Shown in pieces: positions 7,603 through 16,320 of a stretch of DNA of 64,000 bases. A program made the translations under genes and the position numbers. Source of the stretch: Spirosoma endbachense (GTDB lineage Bacteria; Bacteroidota; Bacteroidia; Cytophagales; Spirosomataceae). Within the stretch, counting starts at the first letter, position 1; each line of letters starts with the position of its first letter. The DNA is taken from assembly GCF_010233585.1 (NCBI RefSeq), contig NZ_CP045997.1:2332692-2396691 (forward strand). Reading direction: 5' to 3'. The notes under the pieces were generated by a model that was not told the DNA's origin, did no database searches, and saw nothing but the letters and a program-made list of their open reading frames with translations.

Positions 7603-8631
7603 ATGAAAGTGATATACCTCACCAGGATACTTCTGAGAAAACCCATTTATAGTATTGGGCTTCTGCTGTGTGTGGTTTTGATCATAGAAGGACTATCGTG
7701 GACTATTGCTTATAATCCAAAGCTGGCCCTTGTTGCCCGTGCGGGCGGTTTTTTCCCCTATGTAAGTGCTCTTTTCAAGAATCTCTTCTTACCTGAGATC
7801 TGTACAGTTGTTATTCTGACAACTTTACTCGATCAACAACACATTCGACTTAAGCTAAGCTCGGTTGGATTGACGTTAAAAGATATAAGCCGGTATGAAC
7901 TGACTTTTCTTCCAACCATACTGTTATCCTACTTTCTGTTTAACCCAGCCACGCAAACGGCCCGTTTTTTCTTAGAAGCCTTTCCGAACTATACTTTTTC
8001 CAATTATTGGCATAGTTATTTGGGGGGCACATTTACGATGGCCATTTATTTCCGTTATTTGATCCCTATATTTTTAATTGGCTATACAACGCTCAATGTC
8101 TCCCTGATCTCTGATTATTTTAAACAGCGACAGGAAGCTCAGGAAGCTGCCGAAAATAAGGCTCAATTAGCTGTCCAGGCTGCACAGGCAGCTTTAGCAG
8201 CGCAAACAACGGCTGTAAATCCGTCTCCGAATAACTATTTATCACACCTAAAAGGAAAAAATCAGCACGGTGAACTTGATTTTCCCGTTGAAGATGTTTA
8301 CTTTTTCACCATTGAAGATCGTTATTATTATGCTCAACTCGAAAAGGGCCAATATTTAGTTGGAAAAACCCTAAATGAGTTAGAGACTGAGTTAGACCCA
8401 AGCCGTTTTTTCCGTATAAAACGGGATTACATTGTGAACCGGCAATCGGTTCTCAACTATGCTTATTGGGAAAATGGTAAATACATTGTTCGTTTGAATA
8501 CACCTGATCGACACGAAATAGTCGTTCCTCGTGCTCGTATGCAGGAATTTCGTGAATGGTTACAGGGAAATGGTAACAATCAGCGTCCCTACGCCGACAG
8601 CTCCACCGATTCCTTCATTTTGGCTTCTTAG
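7603..8631 (+). CDS. Membrane-anchored LytTR-family DNA-binding regulator
   Basis: A 342-residue protein with about four transmembrane helices (roughly residues 16-34, 58-76, 100-116 and 146-172). An Ala/Gln/Glu-rich helix likely to form a coiled coil (about 174-202) follows, then a C-terminal LytTR DNA-binding domain (about 222-322) containing FPVEDVYFFTIEDRYYYAQ, FFRIKRDYIVNRQSV and IVVPRARMQEFREWL. There is no receiver domain, so it probably senses a membrane or lipid-soluble cue directly. It is divergent from the peptide-acyltransferase operon across 182 bp, which makes that operon its most likely target; this is inference. It converges with the next gene, leaving only 10 bp between them. 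Confidence 0.85.
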   Translation: MKVIYLTRILLRKPIYSIGLLLCVVLIIEGLSWTIAYNPKLALVARAGGFFPYVSALFKNLFLPEICTVVILTTLLDQQHIRLKLSSVGLTLKDISRYELTFLPTILLSYFLFNPATQTARFFLEAFPNYTFSNYWHSYLGGTFTMAIYFRYLIPIFLIGYTTLNVSLISDYFKQRQEAQEAAENKAQLAVQAAQAALAAQTTAVNPSPNNYLSHLKGKNQHGELDFPVEDVYFFTIEDRYYYAQLEKGQYLVGKTLNELETELDPSRFFRIKRDYIVNRQSVLNYAYWENGKYIVRLNTPDRHEIVVPRARMQEFREWLQGNGNNQRPYADSSTDSFILAS

Positions 8632-8641
8632 TAGTCCTTTC

Positions 8642-9376
8642 TCATAAGTAACTCTTTACCGAAATACCATAACGAGGTAACTGGCGGCAACTGCTCAGCT
8701 CCAGTTTTTTTGCAATATGTGCTTTATGGTTTACGGCTGTTCGGTAACTAATCCCTAGCTGGTCAGCTATTTCATTAGCAGTCAAGCCATTAGCAATCAT
8801 ACGCAATACTTCCCGTTCACGGTCGCTCAGTCTGCTCAATTCATTTCGGGTTGTATCTGATATAACTTCAACGCCGAAGTTCTTAAGCAGATTCATGAAG
8901 CCATTACTATAGTAACAGCCTCCCGAGCTTACGGTCTGGAAACAGCGATAAAGTTCATCTAAACCATCACTAGCGTATAAAAAGCCAAAAAAGCCCATTT
9001 GCATAGCTTTGGCAATCATACGTAAATCCGGTTTGCTGGTATAGAGAATAAACTTGGTCTGATAATTAGCCTCCTGCATCTCCTGTACTATATCAAAGGT
9101 TCGCTGGCCCGATATTTCTGACTCCAGAATTACACACTGCGGACGCTTGACACGAATTTGCTGAAGAGTGTCCTCCATCTCAACGGCGCGCCCAACAACA
9201 TTGTAGCCTTGTTCCTTTAATAACTGGCTTAACACTTCGCAGTTGAACACTTCAGACTGCGCCACAAGAATCGAGAAATCCCGTCGACGTAGTGCGAAAT
9301 TCTTTGTGGCCTCCTGACCTATCGTTGGCTGATTCATATCTATAAGATGTAACGAGTGGTTGAATCTACTATCCAA
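8642..9376 (-). CDS. LuxR/NarL-type transcriptional regulator with degenerate receiver domain
   Basis: A 244-residue two-domain regulator. The N-terminal half (about residues 34-150) has a receiver fold, but the phosphorylation site is altered: the acidic pair after strand 1 is AQSE instead of DD, the acceptor Asp is Glu85 (CVILESEISG), and the conserved Lys near the end is replaced (FLYASDG). The C-terminal half is a GerE helix-turn-helix (LSDREREVLRMIANGLTANEIADQLGISYRTAVNHKAHIAKKL). It probably binds DNA without phosphorelay control, or is locked by the Glu. No cognate kinase is adjacent. Met14 is an alternative start. It is divergent from the small gene at 9567. Confidence 0.88.
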   Translation of the reverse strand: MDSRFNHSLHLIDMNQPTIGQEATKNFALRRRDFSILVAQSEVFNCEVLSQLLKEQGYNVVGRAVEMEDTLQQIRVKRPQCVILESEISGQRTFDIVQEMQEANYQTKFILYTSKPDLRMIAKAMQMGFFGFLYASDGLDELYRCFQTVSSGGCYYSNGFMNLLKNFGVEVISDTTRNELSRLSDREREVLRMIANGLTANEIADQLGISYRTAVNHKAHIAKKLELSSCRQLPRYGISVKSYL

Positions 9377-9404
9377 ATCACTCTATAAGCAATAGCAACT
9401 TACT

Positions 9405-9484
9405 GAAATCACCATTTCTCCGGATGAAATCAACGAAATGGGTGATATTATATGGGTGATTTCGTCCGGAGAAATGGTGATTTC
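9405..9484. repeat. 28-bp inverted repeat between divergent genes
   Basis: Arms at 9405-9432 and 9457-9484 pair at 27 of 28 positions around a 24-base loop. The loop and right arm also contain repeated GGTGAT words. It lies between the start of the LuxR-type gene and the promoter at 9497, so it is not a terminator of either; a regulator-binding or RNA-structure role is possible. Confidence 0.8.
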
Positions 9485-9496
9485 ACGCAAAACGAC

Positions 9497-9528
9497 TTGT
9501 TTTACCTTATAGTACCGTACTACTTTTG
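9497..9528 (+). promoter_or_regulatory. Bacteroidota promoter for the 128-residue protein gene
   Basis: TTG at 9497-9499 and TACTTTTG at 9521-9528 (exact TAnnTTTG) are separated by 21 bp. The -7 box ends 38 bp before the start codon. Confidence 0.65.
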
Positions 9529-9566
9529 ATCATCAGCCAAATATCTGTCTATTCAGAAACTAGTGT

Positions 9567-9953
9567 ATGATGATCCAGGAAGAAACAGTGTCGTCAGCTT
9601 ACGAAGCGTCCTCGACCGAGATACAAAACATAATTATGGAATGGGTAGAAGCGACTGAACAGTTTCATCGTCGCTACGCCAAACTCACTGAGGTCATCAA
9701 CTCGCTCCAGTCTGCTGGTCGTCGGCAGGCAACTACGAACCGGCCACGATTGCGTAAACTGATCACATTACGTCATCACATGAGTGATGTATTGATGACT
9801 TTGATGTTGGATATGACTGGCCAGAAAAACGGCCGCTCATCGCAACCTTCTAAACCAGGTCAACTTCACTCGCACGCTCGTCTGCTAGCTGAACTGAACC
9901 GAGAAATCGATGCTGAATTGACTCCATCAGTCAAAACAGTAGCTCTTGCATAG
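9567..9953 (+). CDS. Small helical protein of unknown function
   Basis: A 128-residue protein with no recognised family. It is probably all-helical: an amphipathic N-terminal stretch (IQNIIMEWVEATEQFHRRYAKLTEVINSL), a basic segment (RPRLRKLITLRHH), then a hydrophobic helix (VLMTLMLDMTG), a polar linker and a last helix. No signal peptide is seen. It has a clear promoter at 9497 and a perfect terminator at 9981, so it is a single-gene transcript and likely a real gene. The start at 9567 could equally be the second Met at 9570. Function unknown; the divergent LuxR-type gene is its nearest partner. Confidence 0.65.
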   Translation: MMIQEETVSSAYEASSTEIQNIIMEWVEATEQFHRRYAKLTEVINSLQSAGRRQATTNRPRLRKLITLRHHMSDVLMTLMLDMTGQKNGRSSQPSKPGQLHSHARLLAELNREIDAELTPSVKTVALA

Positions 9954-9980
9954 TGTTCACCTCTCCCGCTTGATAAAGGT

Positions 9981-10011
9981 AAGCTTCCTGACTAGTCAGG
10001 AAGCTTTTTTT
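9981..10011 (+). terminator. Rho-independent terminator
   Basis: A perfect 26-bp palindrome (9981-10006, centre CTAG) followed by a T run to 10011. It ends the transcript of the preceding 128-residue gene. Confidence 0.9.
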
Positions 10012-10129
10012 ATGAGTACTTATAGTAAAAAATTACTACGCCACCCGGCAAAACAGGTAATTGACAGAATTAAAACCCGATCAATTGCCAGATGCATATT
10101 CTGCAGCTTTTTTGCAGGATATACCTACA

Positions 10130-12169
10130 TCATCCCGATATTACAGTGCCCAATAAGCGTGATATCTCTACATCAATCCGTTTAAAATGCATGAACTCTG
10201 TAAGAAGCTGGTCTGCTTCTTCAGGCGTTTTCCCTTTAGCATCGCGAAGTTCCTGTTGCAACGTAGTCATGCGTTGTTCAGCCAGCATCTTTTTAATGCG
10301 TAAAATATTTCTGTAGGCTGAGTCAGCCAGAATACCAATTTCTTCTTCTGAGGGCACGTATATTTCGTGCTTTAGCCAACCTTCGCTGATTTCATAGCGA
10401 GGTGTTGTCAGATGAATTGCCTGATTTTGAATGTCTACTTCGCTGGGAGACCGACGATTAAGAAAATCACCAGCCGTTAGAATATCACCCCGATGGTAAG
10501 CTTCACGGAACAGACTTAGGATTAAATCATAAGGCTGTGTCTGAAATTCAATTTCATGAAGCTCGCTTAAGATATATTGACAAAGTGTAATACCAGGTTC
10601 GAGCTCACGAGCACCATAATTAATCAAAAGTCGAATACACTCTTCTTCCTGATACGATAAAGGGGTCCGTACGGCTTTTATACGCTCACCAGGCGCATTA
10701 ACAGGCGTTCTGTTAGAAATAGCTGGTTCAACACCATTAATGCCTGCATCAGCAAATAACGCATTCAGTTCATCAACCGATGGTTCATTCTGTACGGTGG
10801 TCTGTTGACGTGACTGGCGATCAAAATCCTTCTGATTCTGTTCCTGTTGTTTCCTAAGCAGGCGATTAATCTCAGAAATAACCGACTGTTCACTCACATG
10901 GAAAACCTGAGCAACCCGTTGCGAGAGTGTCTGTCGCTTTAGGGGATCAGGTATTTTAGTGATACTGGCACATACATCGGAGATTCCTTCTGCACGTTTA
11001 TTCGGGTCATTACCAGCTTCTGTAAGCCATTGCCCAGCTTTGAAATCAATGAAATCCTTCGAATTCGCCTTTATATAGGCTTTAAACTCTTCGGCACCAA
11101 CTTTATGAACGTAGCTGTCTGGGTCTTCACCGTTGGGCAAGAGGAGCAGTTTCAGGTTTAATCCCTCCTCAAGCACCATATCAAGCCCACGTAAGGCCGC
11201 TTTTATACCGGCAGCATCACCATCGTATAAGATGGTAATATTGGGTGTAAAACGCGCAATAAGCCTGATTTGCTCGGTGGTAAGTGAGGTTCCCGACGAG
11301 GCAACTACATTCTTTATTCCCGCCTGATGAAGTGAGATTACGTCGGTATACCCTTCGGTTAAATAACAAACATCTTCCTGTCTAACAGTCTGTTTAGCCT
11401 GATAAATTCCATAGAGTACCTGGCTTTTATGATAAACTGTCGTTTCGGGTGAATTTAGATACTTGGGCTGGCTCTTGTCTATTTTGAGAATACGTGCGCC
11501 AAAGGCAATGACACGACCGGAAACATTATGAATCGGGAACATGACACGTCCCCGAAACCGGTCAAATGTTTTTGGGCTCCGGCCATCGGCCCCCTCTTTG
11601 ACAAGGATTAGTCCGGCTTTCTCAAGAAGATCGCGGTTATAGCCTTTGCGCAATCCTTCCTGCATCAGAGCGTCCCATTGGTCGAAGCTGTAGCCAAGTT
11701 CAAATGCATCGATGGTTGGATTGGTAAAACCCCGTTCCCTAAAATAACTCAAGCCAATGCCTCTACCCTCATCTGATTTTTGTAGCGCTTCCTGAAAAAA
11801 TGTTTTAGCAAAATTCAGAACAATAAGCAGACTCTCACGCTCATTCTGGCGCAGGAGGTCTTCGGGTGTCTGCTCCTGCTCTTCAATCTCTATGCCATAC
11901 TTCTTTGCCAGATAACGCAGTGCTTCGCCATAACCGATGTTTTCGATATCCATTACGAATTTCACCGAATCACCAGCCTTACCACAACCAAAACACTTAT
12001 AAATCTGACGCGTTGGATTAACGTTAAACGAAGGTGTTTTCTCATTATGAAATGGACAGCACGCAATGTAATTACTGCCTCGTTTCTTGAGCGAGACAAA
12101 ATCATTGATTACTTCCAGAATATCAGTAGCCTGTCGGATTCGGTCAACAGTTTCTTCGGGAATTCGCAT
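10130..12169 (-). CDS. dnaG: DNA primase
   Basis: A 679-residue bacterial primase that makes RNA primers at the replication fork. The N-terminal zinc-binding domain (CCPFHNEKTPSFNV ... CFGCGKAGD) comes first. The catalytic core includes GRVMFPIHN and the TOPRIM motifs YLTEGYTDVISLHQAG and LYDGDAAGIKAALRG. The C-terminal helicase-binding region is divergent and rich in Gln/Arg in its linker, as in other Bacteroidota. The gene stands alone on the minus strand with its own promoter at 12202. No rpsU or rpoD is adjacent, unlike the macromolecular synthesis operon of Proteobacteria. Confidence 0.97.
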   Translation of the reverse strand: MRIPEETVDRIRQATDILEVINDFVSLKKRGSNYIACCPFHNEKTPSFNVNPTRQIYKCFGCGKAGDSVKFVMDIENIGYGEALRYLAKKYGIEIEEQEQTPEDLLRQNERESLLIVLNFAKTFFQEALQKSDEGRGIGLSYFRERGFTNPTIDAFELGYSFDQWDALMQEGLRKGYNRDLLEKAGLILVKEGADGRSPKTFDRFRGRVMFPIHNVSGRVIAFGARILKIDKSQPKYLNSPETTVYHKSQVLYGIYQAKQTVRQEDVCYLTEGYTDVISLHQAGIKNVVASSGTSLTTEQIRLIARFTPNITILYDGDAAGIKAALRGLDMVLEEGLNLKLLLLPNGEDPDSYVHKVGAEEFKAYIKANSKDFIDFKAGQWLTEAGNDPNKRAEGISDVCASITKIPDPLKRQTLSQRVAQVFHVSEQSVISEINRLLRKQQEQNQKDFDRQSRQQTTVQNEPSVDELNALFADAGINGVEPAISNRTPVNAPGERIKAVRTPLSYQEEECIRLLINYGARELEPGITLCQYILSELHEIEFQTQPYDLILSLFREAYHRGDILTAGDFLNRRSPSEVDIQNQAIHLTTPRYEISEGWLKHEIYVPSEEEIGILADSAYRNILRIKKMLAEQRMTTLQQELRDAKGKTPEEADQLLTEFMHFKRIDVEISRLLGTVISG

Positions 12170-12201
12170 GCAAAGCGGAGAAGCCAGTGAGAATGAGAAA
12201 T

Positions 12202-12209
12202 CAAATTTA
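12202..12209 (-). promoter_or_regulatory. Bacteroidota -7 element for dnaG
   Basis: TAAATTTG on the minus strand (12209-12202) matches TAnnTTTG exactly and lies 32 bp before the dnaG start codon. No convincing -33 TTG is visible. Confidence 0.6.
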
Positions 12210-12250
12210 CGCCGAAAGTTGACCCATTCGGAATTTTGCTGTCATAAAAA

Positions 12251-12285
12251 CAATAATGTTACCCTACTGTCTGGCAACATTATTG
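12251..12285. repeat. 10-bp inverted repeat in the dnaG/haloperoxidase divergent region
   Basis: CAATAATGTT (12251-12260) and AACATTATTG (12276-12285) are perfect arms around a 15-base loop, upstream of both divergent genes. Role unknown; possibly an operator. Confidence 0.45.
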
Positions 12286-12354
12286 CACAATGGAGCTATA
12301 TTCAAGTAATCCGACGCTTACGTGGTTACTGATCAATACTTCAACTTGTAGCGT

Positions 12355-13755
12355 ATGAACGATTATTTACCACCGTCATTAAGTAAAATCTATAAACGAC
12401 ACGGCATATGGGCACTAGCATTTATGCTCGTATTTATTCACTCCTGTCGTGTTCAACCAGTTGATCCAACTCAACCGGGTACTGGATCGCCAACCGGCAA
12501 AACAGCAGATCAATATAGTGCTGATGTAGCCATTCAGTGGGCAAGCCTCCAGCTGAAATTAACAAAATCAACGGCCGGTTTTCCCCCCCCAGTTGCATCA
12601 CGGGCGTATGGCTATGCGGGTATAGCCATGTATGAATCCATTGCTCCGGGTATAATCGACCATAAATCATTGGTTGGGCAGCTTCAGGGTTTAACAACAT
12701 TGCCCTTACCCGAGGCAAATCAGACTTACAATTGGGCATTAAGTGCCAACGCGGCACAAGCGAGCATCATTCGTAATTTATACGTCACTACGTCGGCCGC
12801 AAATAAAGCACTAATTGATTCTCTGGAGAAATCCTTGAACGCTCAATTTAAAGAGTTGGATGAGCCCGTCAATCAACGTTCGATCGCGTTTGGACAAAAG
12901 ATAGCTGATGCACTCTTTGAGTGGTCAAAAACCGACGGAGGCCATGAAGGTTACAGTCGTAATTTCCCGGCTAGTTTTGTGGTTCCTACTGGTCCTGGAC
13001 TCTGGCAACCAACCGAAAATGGGCTGAAAATTCCTATGCAACCCTATTGGGGACAAAACCGGACATTTGTGAAAGCAAACAATGAGTTGCCAATGCCCAA
13101 ACCGTTGCCGTATTCTACTGATGTTAAGTCGCCAATCTTCGCACAGTATCTCGATGTTTATGCGAAATCGAAGAATTTAACCCAGACAGAAAAAGAAATT
13201 GCAGTTTGGTGGGCCGACAACCCCACCGATACCTTCACTCCTCCGGGTCATTCATACAGTATCGCTACCATTGCGGTGAAAACAGCGAAAGCAAATCTGG
13301 CGAAAGCCGCCGAAACCTTCGCCAGAACAGGTATTGCCGTATCTGATGCTTTTGTTCTGTGCTGGCGGTGTAAATTCGTATATAACAATCTCCGTCCATA
13401 TACCTACGTCCGACTGGCGATTGACCCAAAATGGATTCCGTTCTGGCCTGCCCCGCCATTTCCTGGATACCCGTCAGGTCATGCGACTCAATCGTCTTCG
13501 GCAGCTACGGTTCTGACTGATCTATATGGCGATAACTTCGCTTTTACTGACGACTCACACGTGGGTCGTGGAAAAGACGTAAGCCGAAATGTTGAATTTA
13601 AGCCTCGCTCCTTTAAATCCTTTGTTGAATCAGCTCAGGAATCGGCGGATTCGCGCTTCTATGGAAATATTCATACCCGCCAGGATAACGAAACAGGATT
13701 GGTCGAGGGAAAGAAAATAGGCGCTAATATTAACGCGCTGACCTGGAAAAAATAA
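12355..13755 (+). CDS. Vanadium-dependent haloperoxidase-like lipoprotein (PAP2 superfamily)
   Basis: A 466-residue protein with a hydrophobic N-terminus ending in IHSC, a plausible lipoprotein signal, so probably anchored in the outer or inner membrane. The C-terminal half has the PAP2/haloperoxidase signature: LRPYTYVRLAIDPKW, GYPSGHATQSSSAATVL with the conserved Ser-Gly-His, and NIHTRQDNETGLVEGKKIG with the second His. Family members oxidise halides with peroxide or act as acid phosphatases; which applies cannot be read here. The gene is divergent from dnaG and stands alone. Start at ATG 12355. Confidence 0.85.
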   Translation: MNDYLPPSLSKIYKRHGIWALAFMLVFIHSCRVQPVDPTQPGTGSPTGKTADQYSADVAIQWASLQLKLTKSTAGFPPPVASRAYGYAGIAMYESIAPGIIDHKSLVGQLQGLTTLPLPEANQTYNWALSANAAQASIIRNLYVTTSAANKALIDSLEKSLNAQFKELDEPVNQRSIAFGQKIADALFEWSKTDGGHEGYSRNFPASFVVPTGPGLWQPTENGLKIPMQPYWGQNRTFVKANNELPMPKPLPYSTDVKSPIFAQYLDVYAKSKNLTQTEKEIAVWWADNPTDTFTPPGHSYSIATIAVKTAKANLAKAAETFARTGIAVSDAFVLCWRCKFVYNNLRPYTYVRLAIDPKWIPFWPAPPFPGYPSGHATQSSSAATVLTDLYGDNFAFTDDSHVGRGKDVSRNVEFKPRSFKSFVESAQESADSRFYGNIHTRQDNETGLVEGKKIGANINALTWKK

Positions 13756-13804
13756 ATGCTGTAATCTGGCAATTAATGGTTGATTTTCAGACTTCCAGCG
13801 TCCC

Positions 13805-14044
13805 TTATCGCATGCCTGCCAGCATTTCGTCTCTGGTAGGGCGGTCAGCGTTTAGGTCATAGCTAATACCTTCCAGGTCAAGATAATTCATAAAAGCAGG
13901 GTAAGATCCCTTTTCGACCGAAAATATATACCAGTTCTCATAAGGTTCATTAAAGAGCTCTACTTCGGTCAGTGAGGCTTTTTTCAGCAAAGCCCGATAC
14001 TGTCTCGGTTCAAGATCCGCTTGCTTGATCAGGAAATACCACAT
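13805..14044 (-). CDS. Small protein of unknown function (79 residues)
   Basis: Begins MWYFLIKQADLEPRQYRALL and is rich in acidic and aromatic residues, with alternating predicted strands and helices (VELFNEPYENWYIFSVEKGSYPAFMNYL). There is no signal peptide and no recognised domain. It lies just downstream of the ctp terminator and is therefore probably transcribed separately. It resembles compact alpha/beta proteins but no firm assignment is possible. Confidence 0.6.
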   Translation of the reverse strand: MWYFLIKQADLEPRQYRALLKKASLTEVELFNEPYENWYIFSVEKGSYPAFMNYLDLEGISYDLNADRPTRDEMLAGMR

Positions 14045-14063
14045 TTGATTTTTGGTTCTACAG

Positions 14064-14116
14064 CACTAAACAAAAACCCTGCATAACTGGATGCTATGCA
14101 GGGTTTTTGTTTAGTG
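14064..14116 (-). terminator. Terminator of the C-terminal processing protease gene
   Basis: Perfect 22-bp arms (14064-14085 and 14095-14116) around a 9-base loop, with internal A/T runs in the stem. It starts 21 bp after the protease stop codon on the minus strand. Confidence 0.85.
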
Positions 14117-14136
14117 TTCCGGTAATCGTACCCGAG

Positions 14137-16221
14137 TTATTTATTAACTGCCAGAATGTAATCGGCCAGCACCAAACCTGCCTCAGTCAGATACAGATCT
14201 TTTTTCTTCTTTGGTGCAGTAGGTGATCCGGTTTCGTCAACCGGAGCCGTTACCTGCGAAACTTTATTAGCCGCAGCCCGCTTGCGTTCAGCCTCATCCC
14301 GTTCTTTCCGGCGCTTAGCTTCCTGCAACGATACAACCGTATTCTCTTTTGCTTTTTTGAAATCAGCCAGATCCTGGGCCAATTGCTTCAATTCTGGATC
14401 CGATTTAAGACGTTGATCGAAACGATCCCGTAGACGGGTTAAAATTTTATCGTCAAGGCCATGCGATTGCTCATAGCGAGTTGAGTTAATCTGGTCCCAG
14501 GGTAGCGCACTTGGCTGCGAGCTTTCGCCGTACTCTTCAGCCGAGAAAGCGGATGGGAGTTCAATATCCGGCGTAACACCTTTATGCTGCGTGCTGCTGC
14601 CATTGATGCGATAGAACTTCTGAATCGTCATCTTTACCTGACCAACCTTCTCCGGTTCTTTGGGCAACCATTGATTCAGGTCGATCAGCGTCTGAACGGT
14701 TCCTTTGCCAAAAGTCTGTCCACCAACAATAATACCACGCTTATAATCCTGAATAGCCGCAGCAAAAATCTCCGAAGCCGAAGCGCTGAAGCGGTTTACA
14801 AGCACGGCCATTGGTCCATCGTAGGTTACTGATGGATCAGGGTCTGTATATACCTCCGTTTCGCCTGTTGACTCACGAACCTGTACCACGGGGCCTTTCG
14901 GAATGAATAATCCGGTCAGGTTAATGGCTTCGGTCAGAGAACCACCTCCGTTGTCGCGCAGGTCGATGACAATACCGTCAACTTTTTCGCCTTTCAATTC
15001 CTCTACAAACTTTTTAACATCACTCGTTGTGCTGCTAAAACCTTCTTCGCGCTTCCGGGCTCCCTCAAAATCACGATAGAACATCGGAATGTTGATAACG
15101 CCGATCTTGAAAGGCCGACCATTGTCGGATACTTCAATGACTTCTTTCTTGGCGCGCTGCTCTTCCAGTTTGATTTTCTCGCGTACCAGCCGAATCTCTT
15201 TGGGGGGAGCACCTGCCAACGCATTAGGCGAAATAACCTGCAATCGTACAACCGTACCTTTAGGCCCCTTAATGAGTTTGACCACATCATCGACCTGCCA
15301 GTTCATGGTGTTGACCATTGGTCCGTTATCGCCCTGTGCTACACCAGCGATCTTATCGTCTTTATTGAGCAGTTTGCTCTTGAAAGCCGGTCCACCGGGC
15401 AGAACATCGGTGATGCGAATATAATCGCCATCTTCGCGAAGCATAGCTCCGATACCTTCCAGCGACTGGCTCATTTCCTGATTGAAACGATCGGCGTTGG
15501 TAGGCGACAGGTAATTTGTATGTGGGTCAAGAGCCTCCGCAAACGAGTTCATGTACATTTGAAACACGTCGGCGCTCTTAATGCGGTTAATTGCTTTGTC
15601 GAGGTTCGAGTAGCGTTGCGTCATCAAGGCCGTTACGGCACTATCCTTACGGCTACCCAGACGAAGCTCCAGCTCCTGATTTTTCAGAATCTTACGCCAG
15701 AGTTCATTTTGTTCATCTACCGTTTTAGGCCAGGCGGCTTTTTCGCGATCGGTATTGAACGTTTCGTCGGCAGTAAATGAGAATGGTTTTTTAAGCTGGT
15801 CCTTGATAAAATCGCTACGCTCCTGGTAACGTTTCCGGAATACATTGTAGAGATCATAGGCCGCCGTAAGATCACCATTAACGAGTGCATCGTCAATCTG
15901 GTAACGATATTTCTCGAAAGCGGCCACATCAGACGCCAGCAGGTATGTTTTGCTGTTATCGACCTCTTTCAAGTAATTATCCCATACGACGGATGACAGT
16001 GAGTCATTCAGCCGTACCTTGCGGTAATGGTAGGTTGTTAGTAGTTTAGCTACCAGCGTTTCTACTTTCTCCTGCGAGATTGATGGTTTCAGGTCGTCTG
16101 TTGGAGACGACGTTAGCGCCCCCTGAAGGGGTGCACCGCCCGGAGTGGAAGCTCCTGAAGGCGAATCCGGCTGAAAGCTTAGCATCAGCACGGGCAATAG
16201 GGTCACCAGATACTTCTTCAT
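14137..16221 (-). CDS. C-terminal processing (tail-specific) peptidase, S41 family
   Basis: A 694-residue Prc/Tsp-like periplasmic protease. The N-terminal signal peptide (MKKYLVTLLPVLMLSFQ) is followed by an N-terminal helical domain. A PDZ domain comes next (about residues 240-330, LEGIGAMLREDGDYIRITDVLPGGPA). The S41 catalytic domain has DGIVIDLRDNGGGSL, the nucleophile Ser in NRFSASASEIFAAAIQDY and the Lys in GQTFGKGTVQ. A charged DUF3340-like C-terminal region (KKAKENTVVSLQEAKRRKERDE) is present, as in E. coli Prc. It degrades or trims misfolded and tagged envelope proteins. Its neighbour, the FKBP isomerase, is also an envelope folding factor. Confidence 0.94.
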   Translation of the reverse strand: MKKYLVTLLPVLMLSFQPDSPSGASTPGGAPLQGALTSSPTDDLKPSISQEKVETLVAKLLTTYHYRKVRLNDSLSSVVWDNYLKEVDNSKTYLLASDVAAFEKYRYQIDDALVNGDLTAAYDLYNVFRKRYQERSDFIKDQLKKPFSFTADETFNTDREKAAWPKTVDEQNELWRKILKNQELELRLGSRKDSAVTALMTQRYSNLDKAINRIKSADVFQMYMNSFAEALDPHTNYLSPTNADRFNQEMSQSLEGIGAMLREDGDYIRITDVLPGGPAFKSKLLNKDDKIAGVAQGDNGPMVNTMNWQVDDVVKLIKGPKGTVVRLQVISPNALAGAPPKEIRLVREKIKLEEQRAKKEVIEVSDNGRPFKIGVINIPMFYRDFEGARKREEGFSSTTSDVKKFVEELKGEKVDGIVIDLRDNGGGSLTEAINLTGLFIPKGPVVQVRESTGETEVYTDPDPSVTYDGPMAVLVNRFSASASEIFAAAIQDYKRGIIVGGQTFGKGTVQTLIDLNQWLPKEPEKVGQVKMTIQKFYRINGSSTQHKGVTPDIELPSAFSAEEYGESSQPSALPWDQINSTRYEQSHGLDDKILTRLRDRFDQRLKSDPELKQLAQDLADFKKAKENTVVSLQEAKRRKERDEAERKRAAANKVSQVTAPVDETGSPTAPKKKKDLYLTEAGLVLADYILAVNK

Positions 16222-16258
16222 CTACATTACCCAAGTTAATTGCGAATGTATAAATGAG

Positions 16259-16304
16259 CGAATGAGTGAATTAATTCTGTATTCCTTACGAATTCACTCA
16301 TTCG
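16259..16304. repeat. Word-like inverted repeat between FKBP and protease genes
   Basis: CGAATGAGTGAATT (16259-16272) and its complement (16291-16304) are perfect 14-bp arms. The GAATGAGTGAA wording recurs in the hairpin at 51135-51233. It may end the FKBP transcript. Confidence 0.6.
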
Positions 16305-16320
16305 TTTATTCACCATTCAC

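Noticed and set aside
9405..9484. Repeated units considered as a short CRISPR array
   Set aside because: There are only two copies, they are inverted rather than direct, and no cas gene is in the window.
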